A stretch of 14,540 nt of DNA from Anaerolineae bacterium (GTDB lineage: Bacteria; Chloroflexota; Anaerolineae; UBA1429), in the NCBI GenBank assembly GCA_016928125.1, contig JAFGLK010000001.1:1-14540 (forward strand), written 5' to 3'. Below, in pieces: positions 6,904 to 13,667 of this stretch (position 1 is its first letter; each line of letters opens with the position of its first letter). The notes under the pieces were generated by a model, which saw only the letters and a program-made list of their open reading frames with translations, had not been told where the DNA came from and ran no database searches. A program made the position numbers and the translations under genes.

Positions 6904-6932
6904 ATTATAGTGCGTGGTGCGTGGGCCGTCAA
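6904..6932 (-). promoter_or_regulatory. sigma70-type promoter of the riboswitch transcript
   Basis: On the minus strand TTGACG (6932-6927) and a perfect TATAAT (6909-6904) are 17 bp apart. Transcription would begin near 6897, about 13 nt before the riboswitch P1 stem. Confidence 0.88.
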
Positions 6933-6969
6933 ACTCAGTGGCGGCTAGTCAGCGGGAGCGTCGGGGGCA

Positions 6970-6981
6970 GGACCGCGGTCC
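6970..6981. promoter_or_regulatory. 12-bp perfect palindrome in the pncC promoter region (possible operator)
   Basis: GGACCGCGGTCC is fully self-complementary and overlaps where the -35 element of the pncC promoter would lie. It is also about 40 bp upstream of the divergent riboswitch promoter. It is a candidate repressor or activator site; no binding factor is identifiable. Confidence 0.3.
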
Positions 6982-6987
6982 GTGATG

Positions 6988-6996
6988 TGGTATAAT
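6988..6996 (+). promoter_or_regulatory. extended -10 promoter of pncC
   Basis: TGGTATAAT at 6988-6996 is an extended -10 element (TGn plus a perfect TATAAT). The expected -35 position (CAGGAC, 6968-6973) is poor, as is common for extended -10 promoters. Predicted start is near 7003, giving a leader of about 26 nt to the ATG at 7029. Confidence 0.65.
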
Positions 6997-7028
6997 GGCG
7001 CTATGTATGGGTACAGCAGGACGCGCGG

Positions 7029-7544
7029 ATGATGGGTGAACGAATCGCGATGAAAGCTCAACACACCGCAACGGACTTGGCGACCGAACTGGGTCGGGCG
7101 CTGGTCGCCAGAGGATGGACGCTGGGTGGCGCCGAATCGTGTACAGGCGGCTTGATCAGCCACTATATCACCAATGTGTCTGGCAGCTCAGCCTACTTTG
7201 TCGGCGCGGTGGTCGCGTATGCCAATCGCCTGAAACGCGACCTCGTGGAGGTCGATGAGGCCGATCTCATTGCTCACGGAGCGGTCAGCGCTCAAGTCGC
7301 CCTCGCCATGGCGCGGGGAGCGCGCAACGCGCTAGGCACAGAGATAGGCTATGCGGTGACAGGCATTGCCGGCCCCACAGGCGGCACGCCGCAGAAGCCG
7401 GTGGGCACCGTGTACATCGCTGTCGCCAGCCCACGCGGGGGGCGCGTCGAGCATCATATCTGGGGCGCCGACCGCGCGGACAACAAGCAACGCTCAGCCG
7501 AAGTGGCCCTTGAGATGTTGCTGCAGGAACTCGAGGTGCGCTAG
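7029..7544 (+). CDS. pncC: CinA C-terminal domain protein, nicotinamide-nucleotide amidase
   Basis: A 171-aa stand-alone CinA-C protein. The family's PncC members deamidate nicotinamide mononucleotide to nicotinate mononucleotide in the pyridine-nucleotide salvage cycle, in the cytoplasm. Visible motifs are A35-ESCTGGL with the likely nucleophile Ser37, YANRLK with Lys69, the HGAVS segment (83-87) and TGIAGPTGG (111-119). The length fits the single-domain form; the N-terminal COG1058 domain of full CinA is absent. AGGA at 7018-7021 lies 7 nt before the ATG at 7029; 7032 and 7050 are possible alternative starts. It has its own promoter, is divergent from the B12-regulated unit and converges on rplT. 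A stem CGCGGC/GCCGCG (7555-7573) follows without a T run. Confidence 0.92.
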   Translation: MMGERIAMKAQHTATDLATELGRALVARGWTLGGAESCTGGLISHYITNVSGSSAYFVGAVVAYANRLKRDLVEVDEADLIAHGAVSAQVALAMARGARNALGTEIGYAVTGIAGPTGGTPQKPVGTVYIAVASPRGGRVEHHIWGADRADNKQRSAEVALEMLLQELEVR

Positions 7545-7588
7545 AGGGGCTATCCGCGGCAACCCACGCCGCGAGTGCTCTGAGACAC

Positions 7589-7620
7589 AAAAACGGACCC
7601 GACCTCACGGATCGGGTCCG
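7589..7620 (-). terminator. intrinsic terminator of the infC-rpmI-rplT operon
   Basis: On the minus strand a perfect 9-bp stem CGGACCCGA (7620-7612) / TCGGGTCCG (7602-7594) with a 9-nt loop is followed directly by TTTTT (7593-7589). It starts 24 nt after the rplT stop. There is no T run on the plus strand, so it does not serve pncC as a classical terminator. Confidence 0.93.
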
Positions 7621-7643
7621 CTGTGCACCATGGCGAGCCTGGC

Positions 7644-8009
7644 CTAGAGCTGCTGGCTTGCAGCCTCTTTGGCGACTTGGACGACCTCGCTGAAGCCTTG
7701 CGGATCATTCACGGCCATGTCGGCCAGCATCTTGCGATTCACCTCGACGCCTGCGAGTCGCAGTCCCTCGATAAAGCGGCTGTAGCTAAGCCCATTGGCT
7801 CGCGCACCCGCGTTGATCCGGATAATCCATAGCCGACGCATATCGCGCTTGCGATTGCGCCGATCGCGCGTCTGGTAGCGCAGCGAGGCAAGCATCGCCT
7901 CGTTGGCTCGCCGATAGAGCGCGTGCTTGGTGCCACGCTGTCCCTTTGTGATCGCAAGAACCTTCTTGTGACGCTTGTGCGCCGCAACGCCGGTCTTGAT
8001 TCTTGGCAA
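7644..8009 (-). CDS. rplT: 50S ribosomal protein L20
   Basis: A 121-aa highly basic protein of the L20 family, which binds 23S rRNA early in large-subunit assembly. The N-terminus [17 protein letters not shown] and the segment [13 protein letters not shown] are diagnostic, and the length is normal. The conserved Pro-2 follows a TTG codon at 8009-8007, and no ATG or GTG lies at the right place, so the gene starts at TTG. AAAGGAA (8023-8017) is 7 nt upstream. It is the last gene of infC-rpmI-rplT, 63 nt after rpmI, and is followed by a strong terminator. In several bacteria L20 represses its own operon; no specific L20-binding mimic was recognised here. Confidence 0.97.
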   Translation of the reverse strand: MPRIKTGVAAHKRHKKVLAITKGQRGTKHALYRRANEAMLASLRYQTRDRRNRKRDMRRLWIIRINAGARANGLSYSRFIEGLRLAGVEVNRKMLADMAVNDPQGFSEVVQVAKEAASQQL

Positions 8010-8072
8010 CTCTGTGTTCCTTTCGATAGCTGATATGCGAGCTAGAACTCACAACGCCGGTCCACGTGGCGC

Positions 8073-8288
8073 CTAACCCTTGAACTTTTTCAAGTAGGGA
8101 GCCAGACGCTGGACGCGCTTCACTTCGCCACTGGTCGTCATTTCGAGCATCTTCCACGAGCCCCGCTTGGCGCGCTTGGACCGATTGCGACGCAGATGGC
8201 GTTTTTCGCCCTTAGTCCGCATCAGCTTGCCTGAACCGGTTAGCTTGAAGCGCTTAGCGGTGCCCTTGTGGGTCTTGAGTTTCGGCAC
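8073..8288 (-). CDS. rpmI: 50S ribosomal protein L35
   Basis: A 71-aa very basic protein matching L35: PKLKTHKGTAKRFKLTGSGK at the start, RRNRSKRAKR in the middle and a Lys-rich end. It is a component of the large ribosomal subunit. The start is GTG at 8288-8286, with an ideal AAGGAGGTG site (8305-8297) 8 nt before it. It is the middle gene of the operon, 56 nt after infC and 63 nt before rplT. Confidence 0.97.
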   Translation of the reverse strand: MPKLKTHKGTAKRFKLTGSGKLMRTKGEKRHLRRNRSKRAKRGSWKMLEMTTSGEVKRVQRLAPYLKKFKG

Positions 8289-8344
8289 GTTAGGAACACC
8301 TCCTTGTAGAATGATAGGAATAGCTCATAGGGGCAGAGAGGCTG

Positions 8345-8887
8345 TCACTCGGCCTCTGCAGTCGCTATGTTGCTAGCTTTGGTGGGCGACAGCACCATCA
8401 ACATGGTGTAGCCCTCCATCTGCGGCCGCTGCTCGATCTCGGAAACGTCGCTGAGATCATCGGCCACACGCGTGAGCAGCTCACGCGCGATATCTTGATG
8501 GGTGATCTCTCGACCTCGAAAGCGCACGCGCACGCGCACCTTGGCCCCATGAGCGAGGAAATCGCGCGCCTGTTTCTCTTTGACCATCACATCATGATCG
8601 GCGATTTTGGGTCGCAGGCGGATCTCCTTGACTTCCACCTGACGCTGCGCCTTCCGGGCTTCCCGATCGCGTCGCTGTTTCTCATAGAGAAACTTGCCAT
8701 AGTCTAGCAGACGACAGACAGGGGGATTGGCGTTGGGCGCCACTTCAACCAGGTCCAGCCCTCGCTCCTCGGCTACACGTAGGGCCTCCCGCGTGGGATA
8801 GATGCCCAGTTGCCTGCCGTTCTCGTCGATCAGCCGGACCTCTCGCACTCTGATCTCATGATTCAGACGGTTCGCTCTTGTCTTAAT
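8345..8887 (-). CDS. infC: translation initiation factor IF-3 (ATT start)
   Basis: IF-3, which binds the 30S subunit, blocks 50S joining and checks the start codon and initiator tRNA. The N-terminal domain (VREVRLIDENGRQLGI, then LDLVEVAPNANPPVCRLLDYGKF), the Lys/Arg-rich linker and the C-terminal domain (EIRLRPKIADHD, VRVRVRFRGREITH, EQRPQMEGYTMLMVLSP) are all present. The start is assigned to an ATT at 8887-8885. It follows AGAGAGGTGG by 4 nt and yields 180 aa, the same length as classical IF-3, whose gene famously starts with AUU and is autoregulated through it. Longer readings back to an ATG at 8992 would run through the leader hairpin and the promoter. The acidic tail TAEAE is slightly extended. 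Confidence 0.95.
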   Translation of the reverse strand: MKTRANRLNHEIRVREVRLIDENGRQLGIYPTREALRVAEERGLDLVEVAPNANPPVCRLLDYGKFLYEKQRRDREARKAQRQVEVKEIRLRPKIADHDVMVKEKQARDFLAHGAKVRVRVRFRGREITHQDIARELLTRVADDLSDVSEIEQRPQMEGYTMLMVLSPTKASNIATAEAE

Positions 8888-8903
8888 GGTTCCACCTCTC
8901 TGG

Positions 8904-8930
8904 AAAACAGGGCGCGCCCCAAGGGCGCGC
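8904..8930 (-). terminator. infC: terminator-like hairpin in the infC leader (possible attenuator)
   Basis: On the minus strand GCGCGCCC (8930-8923) and GGGCGCGC (8919-8912) form a perfect 8-bp stem with a 3-nt TTG loop. Four T bases follow at 8907-8904. It lies between the promoter and the infC ribosome site in a leader of only about 58 nt. It could attenuate transcription or modulate access to the ribosome site. The T run is short and offset, so full termination is doubtful. Confidence 0.5.
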
Positions 8931-8951
8931 AATCCCATGCACTCTGTACCT

Positions 8952-8980
8952 AATGTAGCACATCTATGCCAGGGTGTCAA
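8952..8980 (-). promoter_or_regulatory. sigma70-type promoter of infC-rpmI-rplT
   Basis: On the minus strand a perfect TTGACA (8980-8975) and TACATT (8957-8952) are 17 bp apart. Predicted start is near 8945. Its position rules out infC starts upstream of the leader. Confidence 0.88.
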
Positions 8981-8992
8981 ATGAAAGCCCAC

Positions 8993-9156
8993 GCACCTCG
9001 GCGCTCATGTACCCAGTTTACTGGAAATTTTGATTCTGAGTATCAGTAAATCGGAAACAATAGGAAAATCTTTACCTTTTCCGAAAGAAACGATATCCAA
9101 TAGGAGAACCCGCTTCGCGCGGACGGGCCGACCGCTCAAACACGGACCGATGCGTT
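8993..9156. other. maf-infC intergenic region with an AT-rich island
   Basis: The stretch 9015-9110 is clearly richer in A and T than its surroundings. It contains inverted repeats TTTACTG (9017-9023) / CAGTAAA (9044-9050) and GGAAAA (9063-9068) / TTTTCC (9077-9082). It lies downstream of maf and upstream of the infC promoter on the same strand. It may help end maf transcription or act as an upstream element, but no standard terminator is seen and no gene is supported. Confidence 0.4.
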
Positions 9157-9930
9157 CTAGCCTTCGCCCCCAGCCTCGAGCGAAGCCACCTGGGAGAGTA
9201 TCGGCCCAGCCCAGGGACAGCCGACATGCTCGAGGGCGTATGGACAGCTATCCAGAGGATGGCGCACTGAAGGCCCTGAGCTGCGGTCATTGGCCCCCGC
9301 AGCACACTGACGCCACCCACTGGTCAACGCCAGATAGAGATGACACATTGGCAGACCCATCACATTCGCATAGCAGCCCTCTATGCGAGCGATCGGCGCA
9401 AAATGGGCGTGCTGGATAGCATAGGCGCCCGCCTTGTCCATCGGGTCGCCGCTGGCCACATAACGGTCAATCTCCGCCTGATCAAACGCCCGCATATACA
9501 CGGCCGTACGCACCGCGACGACATAGCGATGGTCTTGGGCTACATCGACTAGCGCTACCCCCGAGTAGACTTCGTGGCGCTTGTTGCGCAGTTGGCCGAG
9601 CATGGCCCGTGCGTGCTGGGGGCTCTCGGGTTTGCCCAGGATCGTATGGCCATCTGGAGCCACCACAATCGTGTCGGCCGCAATCACACAGGACTCTGAC
9701 GCAACTTGAGCTCCCCAGCGCTCCACATCGCGACGGGTGGACAGGGCATCACGAGCGGCGAGCGCTTTGGCCATACTGAGACGGCGCACAACCTGCTCTG
9801 GCCCTTCACCACTTCGAATCGATTCGTCGGTGTCCATGGGCATGATCGTAAAGTCCAATCCCATGGCCACGAGAAGCTGCTGTCTGCGAGGCGAGGCCGA
9901 GGCTAGGATCACGTGGCTCTGTCTGCGCAC
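9157..9930 (-). CDS. maf: Maf-family nucleoside triphosphate pyrophosphatase with C-terminal extension
   Basis: A 257-aa cytoplasmic Maf/HAM1-fold enzyme that hydrolyses non-canonical or surplus nucleoside triphosphates to the monophosphate. Motifs: SASPRR (11-16), DTDES (33-37), AADTIVV with the catalytic Asp86, GKP (99-101), KRHEVYSGVAL and the MDKAGAYAIQ stretch (164-173), whose final Gln suggests the dTTP/UTP (YhdE) type. The family domain ends near residue 205; about 50 further residues (GANDRSSG onward) look unlike the family and may come from a lost stop codon. Start: GTG at 9930 with GGAG (9940-9937) 6 nt upstream gives the usual short lead to SASPRR; ATGs at 9942 and 9957 are alternatives without a clear ribosome site. 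Divergent from the response regulator gene. Confidence 0.9.
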   Translation of the reverse strand: MRRQSHVILASASPRRQQLLVAMGLDFTIMPMDTDESIRSGEGPEQVVRRLSMAKALAARDALSTRRDVERWGAQVASESCVIAADTIVVAPDGHTILGKPESPQHARAMLGQLRNKRHEVYSGVALVDVAQDHRYVVAVRTAVYMRAFDQAEIDRYVASGDPMDKAGAYAIQHAHFAPIARIEGCYANVMGLPMCHLYLALTSGWRQCAAGANDRSSGPSVRHPLDSCPYALEHVGCPWAGPILSQVASLEAGGEG

Positions 9931-10098
9931 CCGAGTCTCCATACGATGGCGCTGCATAGAAGAATCTCTAGACGCTGTGGCACTGCTTTCATCTTCTGTT
10001 CATCTATCTGGGCTAGACTATCCAAGGTAGGCAAGCGCCCTGCTTTCTTTCGGCTGCCTGCCGCAGGCGGCCAGCTTTGCTGTCAGCACGGAGAGATG

Positions 10099-10806
10099 AT
10101 GGCCCTCAAAACCAAGATCCTCGTAATCGATGATGATATCGCTCTGGGTCGCATGCTCGAAAAGCACTTCTCGCGCGTGGACTTTAGAGTGGTCACCGCC
10201 CAGGATGGGCTCCAAGGATTGCGCTTGCTCTTTGAGATGCGCCCTGATCTGGTTATCCTCGACACAGACACGCCCGGCATCGATGGTTGGCAAACCTGCC
10301 GCCGCATCCGCGAGATGTCGGTTTTACCGATCGTCATGATAGGCACCGAAAGGGTGGAGGCGGACTGCATTCGCGCTTTGCAGCTGGGGGCCGATGACTA
10401 TCTGACCAAACCCTTTAGTTTCAGAGAGCTGGAGGCGCGTATCGAGGCCATCCTGAGACGGACTAAGGCGGGTTCGGCGCGTCAACGCCCCCCGCTCACG
10501 CGCCTCGATGATGACCTGATCATCGACATGCGCAGTCGCGAAGTGCGCCGCAACGGTGATCGCCTTGACCTCACACCCACCGAGGCCAGATTGCTCTTTT
10601 TCATGGCCGATAACGCCGGCCACGTGTTATCGCACCGAGAGCTGCTCGAGCAGGTCTGGGGTCCCGAGTATGTGGACAACAGCGACTATACCAAGCTCTT
10701 CATCTGGCGCCTGCGCCAGAAGATCGAGCCCGATCCCAAGCATCCCCAATATATCCTGACCGAGCGAGGCGTTGGCTACCGCCTGGTACATGCCAAAGAG
10801 CCATAG
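10099..10806 (+). CDS. OmpR/PhoB-family response regulator (orphan)
   Basis: A 235-aa two-component response regulator. The receiver domain (5-120) has the acidic pair D11-D12-D13, the phospho-acceptor D55 in ILDTDTPGIDG and Lys104 in GADDYLTKPF. The winged-helix DNA-binding domain (about 135-232) has LTPTEARLL, SHRELLEQVWG, LRQKIE and the wing ILTERGVGYRL. The usual M of D-x-x-M-P-G is Thr58, and the conserved switch Thr/Ser aligns with Gly82 (VMIGTE), so phospho-signalling may be altered. Start: ATG at 10099 with GGAG at 10090-10093; the frame runs back to 9913 but those residues are not receiver-like and overlap maf. No histidine kinase is adjacent. It ends 5 bp from the convergent era stop. 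Confidence 0.92.
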   Translation: MALKTKILVIDDDIALGRMLEKHFSRVDFRVVTAQDGLQGLRLLFEMRPDLVILDTDTPGIDGWQTCRRIREMSVLPIVMIGTERVEADCIRALQLGADDYLTKPFSFRELEARIEAILRRTKAGSARQRPPLTRLDDDLIIDMRSREVRRNGDRLDLTPTEARLLFFMADNAGHVLSHRELLEQVWGPEYVDNSDYTKLFIWRLRQKIEPDPKHPQYILTERGVGYRLVHAKEP

Positions 10807-10811
10807 CTGCA

Positions 10812-11756
10812 TTACGTCGAGCCGGCATAGCCGAAACGCCGTAGATGCTCTTCGCTGCGACGCCAGTTCTTGAGCACCTTGACCCAAAGCTCCAGATACA
10901 CGGGCCGCTCCCAGATCTCCTGCAGCTCGAGCCTTGCCTCACGCCCGATCCGCTTCAGCATAGATCCGCCCCGCCCGATGACAATGCCCTTCTGGGAATC
11001 CCGCTCCACATAGATATTGGCTGAGATGTAGAGAACGCCGTTCTCGCGCTCTGTAAAGTCTTGCACGATCACGGCCGCCGCATAGGGCACCTCCTGCTGC
11101 AAGGCGCGCATCAGGTGCTCACGGATGATCTCAGAGGCGATAAAGCGTTCCTGTTGGTCAGAGAGCTGATCAGCCGGATAGTAGCGCGGCCCAAGAGGAA
11201 GCCTAGAGAGCACGCAGGCCAACAGCTCGTCACGCTGGTAGCCGGTGAGTGCGCTGAAGGCCATGCTGCCAGAGAAGTCGCCCAGCGCCTCATACGCCAG
11301 CCTGCGCTCTTGCAGCACATCGGGGACCAGCAGATCCGCCTTGTTCATCCCCAAGATCACAGGGGTGTCTCGCAGATCTGCCAATAGCTTGGCGACCTCC
11401 ACATCGGGGCGCTCGGGAGGCGTAGCCAGATCCACCATGAAGAGCACCACATCCGCATCGGGTATGGCGCGCCTGGCCGACTCGACCATATACTCGCCCA
11501 ACTTGGTCCGGGGCAGGTGAATGCCCGGCGTATCCACAAAGATCGCCTGCACATCCCGGCGCGTCAGAATGCCCAAGAGGCTGGTCCGCGTGGTCTGCGG
11601 CTTGGGAGACACCGCCGCCACCTTAGCGCCCAGCCAAGCGTTGAGCAACGTAGACTTGCCCACATTGGGCTTGCCCACGAGGGCGATATAGCCGCTGCGA
11701 TGATCAGGCGGAAGCGCCTCATCAAAGAGGGGGCCAGAATCGATCATCTCACTCAT
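10812..11756 (-). CDS. era: GTPase Era
   Basis: A 314-aa Era GTPase, which binds the 3' end of 16S rRNA and helps 30S maturation. GTPase motifs: G1 GKPNVGKST (28-36), G2 QTTRTSLLGI, G3 DTPGIH (75-80), G4 NKAD (138-141), G5 SAL (168-170). The C-terminal KH domain carries VIGRGGSMLKRIG (259-271) and ELWVKVLKNWR. Length is normal, with about 20 extra N-terminal residues. The ATG at 11756 has only a weak AGG-type site; ATG 11747 is an alternative start. It is the last gene of the ttuB-ttuA-yhhQ-era unit, 19 nt after yhhQ, and converges on the response regulator with 5 bp between stop codons. Confidence 0.97.
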   Translation of the reverse strand: MSEMIDSGPLFDEALPPDHRSGYIALVGKPNVGKSTLLNAWLGAKVAAVSPKPQTTRTSLLGILTRRDVQAIFVDTPGIHLPRTKLGEYMVESARRAIPDADVVLFMVDLATPPERPDVEVAKLLADLRDTPVILGMNKADLLVPDVLQERRLAYEALGDFSGSMAFSALTGYQRDELLACVLSRLPLGPRYYPADQLSDQQERFIASEIIREHLMRALQQEVPYAAAVIVQDFTERENGVLYISANIYVERDSQKGIVIGRGGSMLKRIGREARLELQEIWERPVYLELWVKVLKNWRRSEEHLRRFGYAGST

Positions 11757-11775
11757 ACGTCAACCTGCTCTCTCC

Positions 11776-12474
11776 TCAAATCTCGAGCTTGAAAGGGCTA
11801 AAGTTCGTATCATAGTCGTAATAGTCCTCGCGCTCTGCAGCCTTGAGCGCGTTCACGATGCGATACGTCAGCGGCGTGAAAAGGGCCTCCAGACCACACT
11901 TGAAGAGGTAGTTGGAGACGATCACGCTAATCAGCAAAGGGTGCGGCAGCAGCCCATAGAACGCGATGGTAACAAAGAGCAGCGTATCGACCCCCTCGCC
12001 GAGCAGAGTGCTGGCGATGGTACGCGTCCACAGCCAGCGTCCCCGTGTGATCAGCTTGAGCTTGGCCAGCACCCACGAGTTCGAGAACTCTCCCAGGAAA
12101 TACGCGATCAAGCTTGCGACCACGATGCGTGGCGTAGCTCCCAGGATAGCCTGGTAGGCCTCCTGGTGCTCCCATCCCTCAGCAGGGGGCAGAGCTCCAA
12201 CCAGGGCATAGACCAGCGCCATCAGAAGGGTGGCAGCGAATCCAGCCCAGATGACGCGCCGCGAGCGACTGTAGCCATAGACCTCAGTCAGGATGTCCCC
12301 AAAGATGTAGCTCAGCGGGAAGAGCAACGTGCCGCCATCGAATGTGAATGGCCCAAGAACGACGATCTTCGCTGAGGCCACGTTGCTCGTCATCAGCACA
12401 GCCACAAAGGCGACCATTACCAGATCAAAGTACCGATAGGCCCGTCGCGCGTCGGCGCGGCCATTCACGGTCAT
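11776..12474 (-). CDS. yhhQ: queuosine precursor transporter, YhhQ/DUF165 family
   Basis: A 232-aa integral membrane protein with about six hydrophobic helices. Family hallmarks are MTSNVASAKIVVLGPFTFDG near residue 30, then LLFPLSYIFGDILTEVYGYS, GEFSNSWVLAKLK and SVIVSNYLFKCGLEALFTPL. YhhQ family members import queuosine precursors (preQ0/preQ1), used for the tRNA wobble base queuosine. The ATG at 12474 overlaps the ttuA stop as ATGA and has GGGAGG about 10 nt upstream, so it is translationally coupled. The frame continues upstream inside ttuA and was not used. Its position between a tRNA thiolase and era supports an RNA-modification role. Confidence 0.93.
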   Translation of the reverse strand: MTVNGRADARRAYRYFDLVMVAFVAVLMTSNVASAKIVVLGPFTFDGGTLLFPLSYIFGDILTEVYGYSRSRRVIWAGFAATLLMALVYALVGALPPAEGWEHQEAYQAILGATPRIVVASLIAYFLGEFSNSWVLAKLKLITRGRWLWTRTIASTLLGEGVDTLLFVTIAFYGLLPHPLLISVIVSNYLFKCGLEALFTPLTYRIVNALKAAEREDYYDYDTNFSPFKLEI

Positions 12475-13388
12475 GGCGCTCGGGCCTCCCACAGTCTGCA
12501 GAAGGCGCATAGCCCGCCGGCATGGGTCGGTTGGCCGCACCGTTCACACGTTTGCAGCTCGGCCTGCGGCTCCTCAGGCGTGAAGAGGCCCTCTTCTTTG
12601 GCCTTGAGATACGTCAGATAGAACTGGAGCTTGGCGCCAGGCGAGCGCCGCTCGATCTGGTTCAAGATCTCCTTGTAAAAGATGGTTTTGGCATCCTCAG
12701 CGTACGGGCACTCGGTCTGGACATAGTCAATGCCCAGCAGAAGCGCATAGGCGGCTGACTCTCTCTCGTAAAGATGACAAAGGGGCTTGACTTTGCGCGC
12801 CAGGCGGGGATGAATGGCTGGCAGCACAGGCGCCTGACGACGGAGGTAACCCGCATGCCAGTGCAGCGTATTCTGCATCAGCACGGCTGCTTCATCATCG
12901 ACCTGATGCCCCGTAGCAATCGCCGCATAGCCACCCTCATAGGCGACGCGGTTCATGATGTGCCGCTTGACCAATCCACATGCAGAGCAGGTGTGCCGAC
13001 TATGGCGCCCTCGGAATAGATCGGGCACATCGGCGCCATAGGTCTCACGGACATTCACGACCTGGTAGTGGGCCCCTTCGTGCTGGGCAGCAAACTTGGC
13101 CACGTGCTCTTCCGAGACATCGGAATAGCTCTCGTACTGGATGCCGAGGTTGATATAGAGCCCTGTGGTGTGATACCCGAGGCGCATGAGGATATCCCAC
13201 AAGGTCAGGCTATCCTTGCCGCCCGACACGGCGACGAGAATGCGATCATCAGGGCCAAACATGGCGTGCCTGACGATGGTGCGCTGCACCATGTCGACTA
13301 CCCAAGCGGGATAGTGCTCGGCGCACAGTTTTAGGCGGTGCTGGGGCATATTCATGACCGCCACACCGCCGCATTTCGTACACTTCAT
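12471..13388 (-). CDS. ttuA: TtuA-type tRNA 2-thiolation enzyme (TtcA/TtuA family)
   Basis: A 305-aa PP-loop ATPase of the TtuA group, which adenylates U54/T54 of the tRNA T-loop and swaps in sulfur, using an Fe-S cluster and a ubiquitin-like sulfur carrier. Features in order: N-terminal zinc site C3, C6, C22, H25; PP-loop S55-GGKDS60; cluster-type cysteines C134, C137 (HTCSACGL) and C227 (QTECPYAED); GHQVDDEAA; C-terminal zinc site C281, C284, C294, C297. This full set and the wording of the motifs match Thermus TtuA as I know it, and separate it from TtcA (C32 of the anticodon loop). GGAG lies 10 nt before the ATG at 13388. The carrier gene ttuB is immediately upstream (46 nt), and yhhQ overlaps its stop. 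Confidence 0.93.
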   Translation of the reverse strand: MKCTKCGGVAVMNMPQHRLKLCAEHYPAWVVDMVQRTIVRHAMFGPDDRILVAVSGGKDSLTLWDILMRLGYHTTGLYINLGIQYESYSDVSEEHVAKFAAQHEGAHYQVVNVRETYGADVPDLFRGRHSRHTCSACGLVKRHIMNRVAYEGGYAAIATGHQVDDEAAVLMQNTLHWHAGYLRRQAPVLPAIHPRLARKVKPLCHLYERESAAYALLLGIDYVQTECPYAEDAKTIFYKEILNQIERRSPGAKLQFYLTYLKAKEEGLFTPEEPQAELQTCERCGQPTHAGGLCAFCRLWEARAP

Positions 13389-13434
13389 CCGTTAGCCGCT
13401 CCGGACGACGGCTGCCTCGAACCGTCGACTTTCG

Positions 13435-13632
13435 TCATCCTCCCGAGATCACATTGACGAGCCGAATCTCATCATTCGGACCGATGATGGTCTGGTCATT
13501 GATCAACTTCTTATTGCGCAGGGCCAAAACGTTATACGGATCCAGGCCTGCCTGCTCGATGGCAGACCGCACCGTCATGCCACTTTTGACTTCCCATTCC
13601 CTATCACGATACACGAGCTTGGCGGTTTCCAT
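13435..13632 (-). CDS. ttuB: ubiquitin-like sulfur carrier protein (TtuB/ThiS/MoaD type)
   Basis: A 65-aa beta-grasp protein ending in a free Gly-Gly (NVISGG), the end that is adenylated and thiocarboxylated in ThiS, MoaD and TtuB. The internal pattern V-R-S-A-I-E-Q-A-G-L-D-P then I-G-P-N-D-E-I-R-L-V-N fits the ThiS/MoaD fold. It lies 46 nt upstream of ttuA, so I assign it as the TtuA sulfur donor; a second role in thiamine or molybdopterin synthesis cannot be excluded, but no such genes are in the window. GGAGG is 7 nt before the ATG at 13632, and a consensus promoter is just upstream. The activating E1-like enzyme is not in the window. Confidence 0.9.
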   Translation of the reverse strand: METAKLVYRDREWEVKSGMTVRSAIEQAGLDPYNVLALRNKKLINDQTIIGPNDEIRLVNVISGG

Positions 13633-13667
13633 TCCGAGACCTCCAAAGGTTTTTCATGTTAGGGCCC

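Noticed and set aside
8888..8992. 35-residue N-terminal extension of IF-3 from an ATG at 8992
   Set aside because: It would read through the promoter and the leader hairpin. The ATT at 8887 has the ribosome site and gives the standard 180-aa protein.
9913..10098. Upstream extension of the response regulator frame
   Set aside because: It overlaps the start of divergent maf, is not receiver-like, and the GGAG site favours 10099.
12475..12540. Upstream extension of the yhhQ frame into ttuA
   Set aside because: The ATG at 12474 forms an ATGA overlap with a GGGAGG site, and the extension overlaps the conserved ttuA zinc-site codons.
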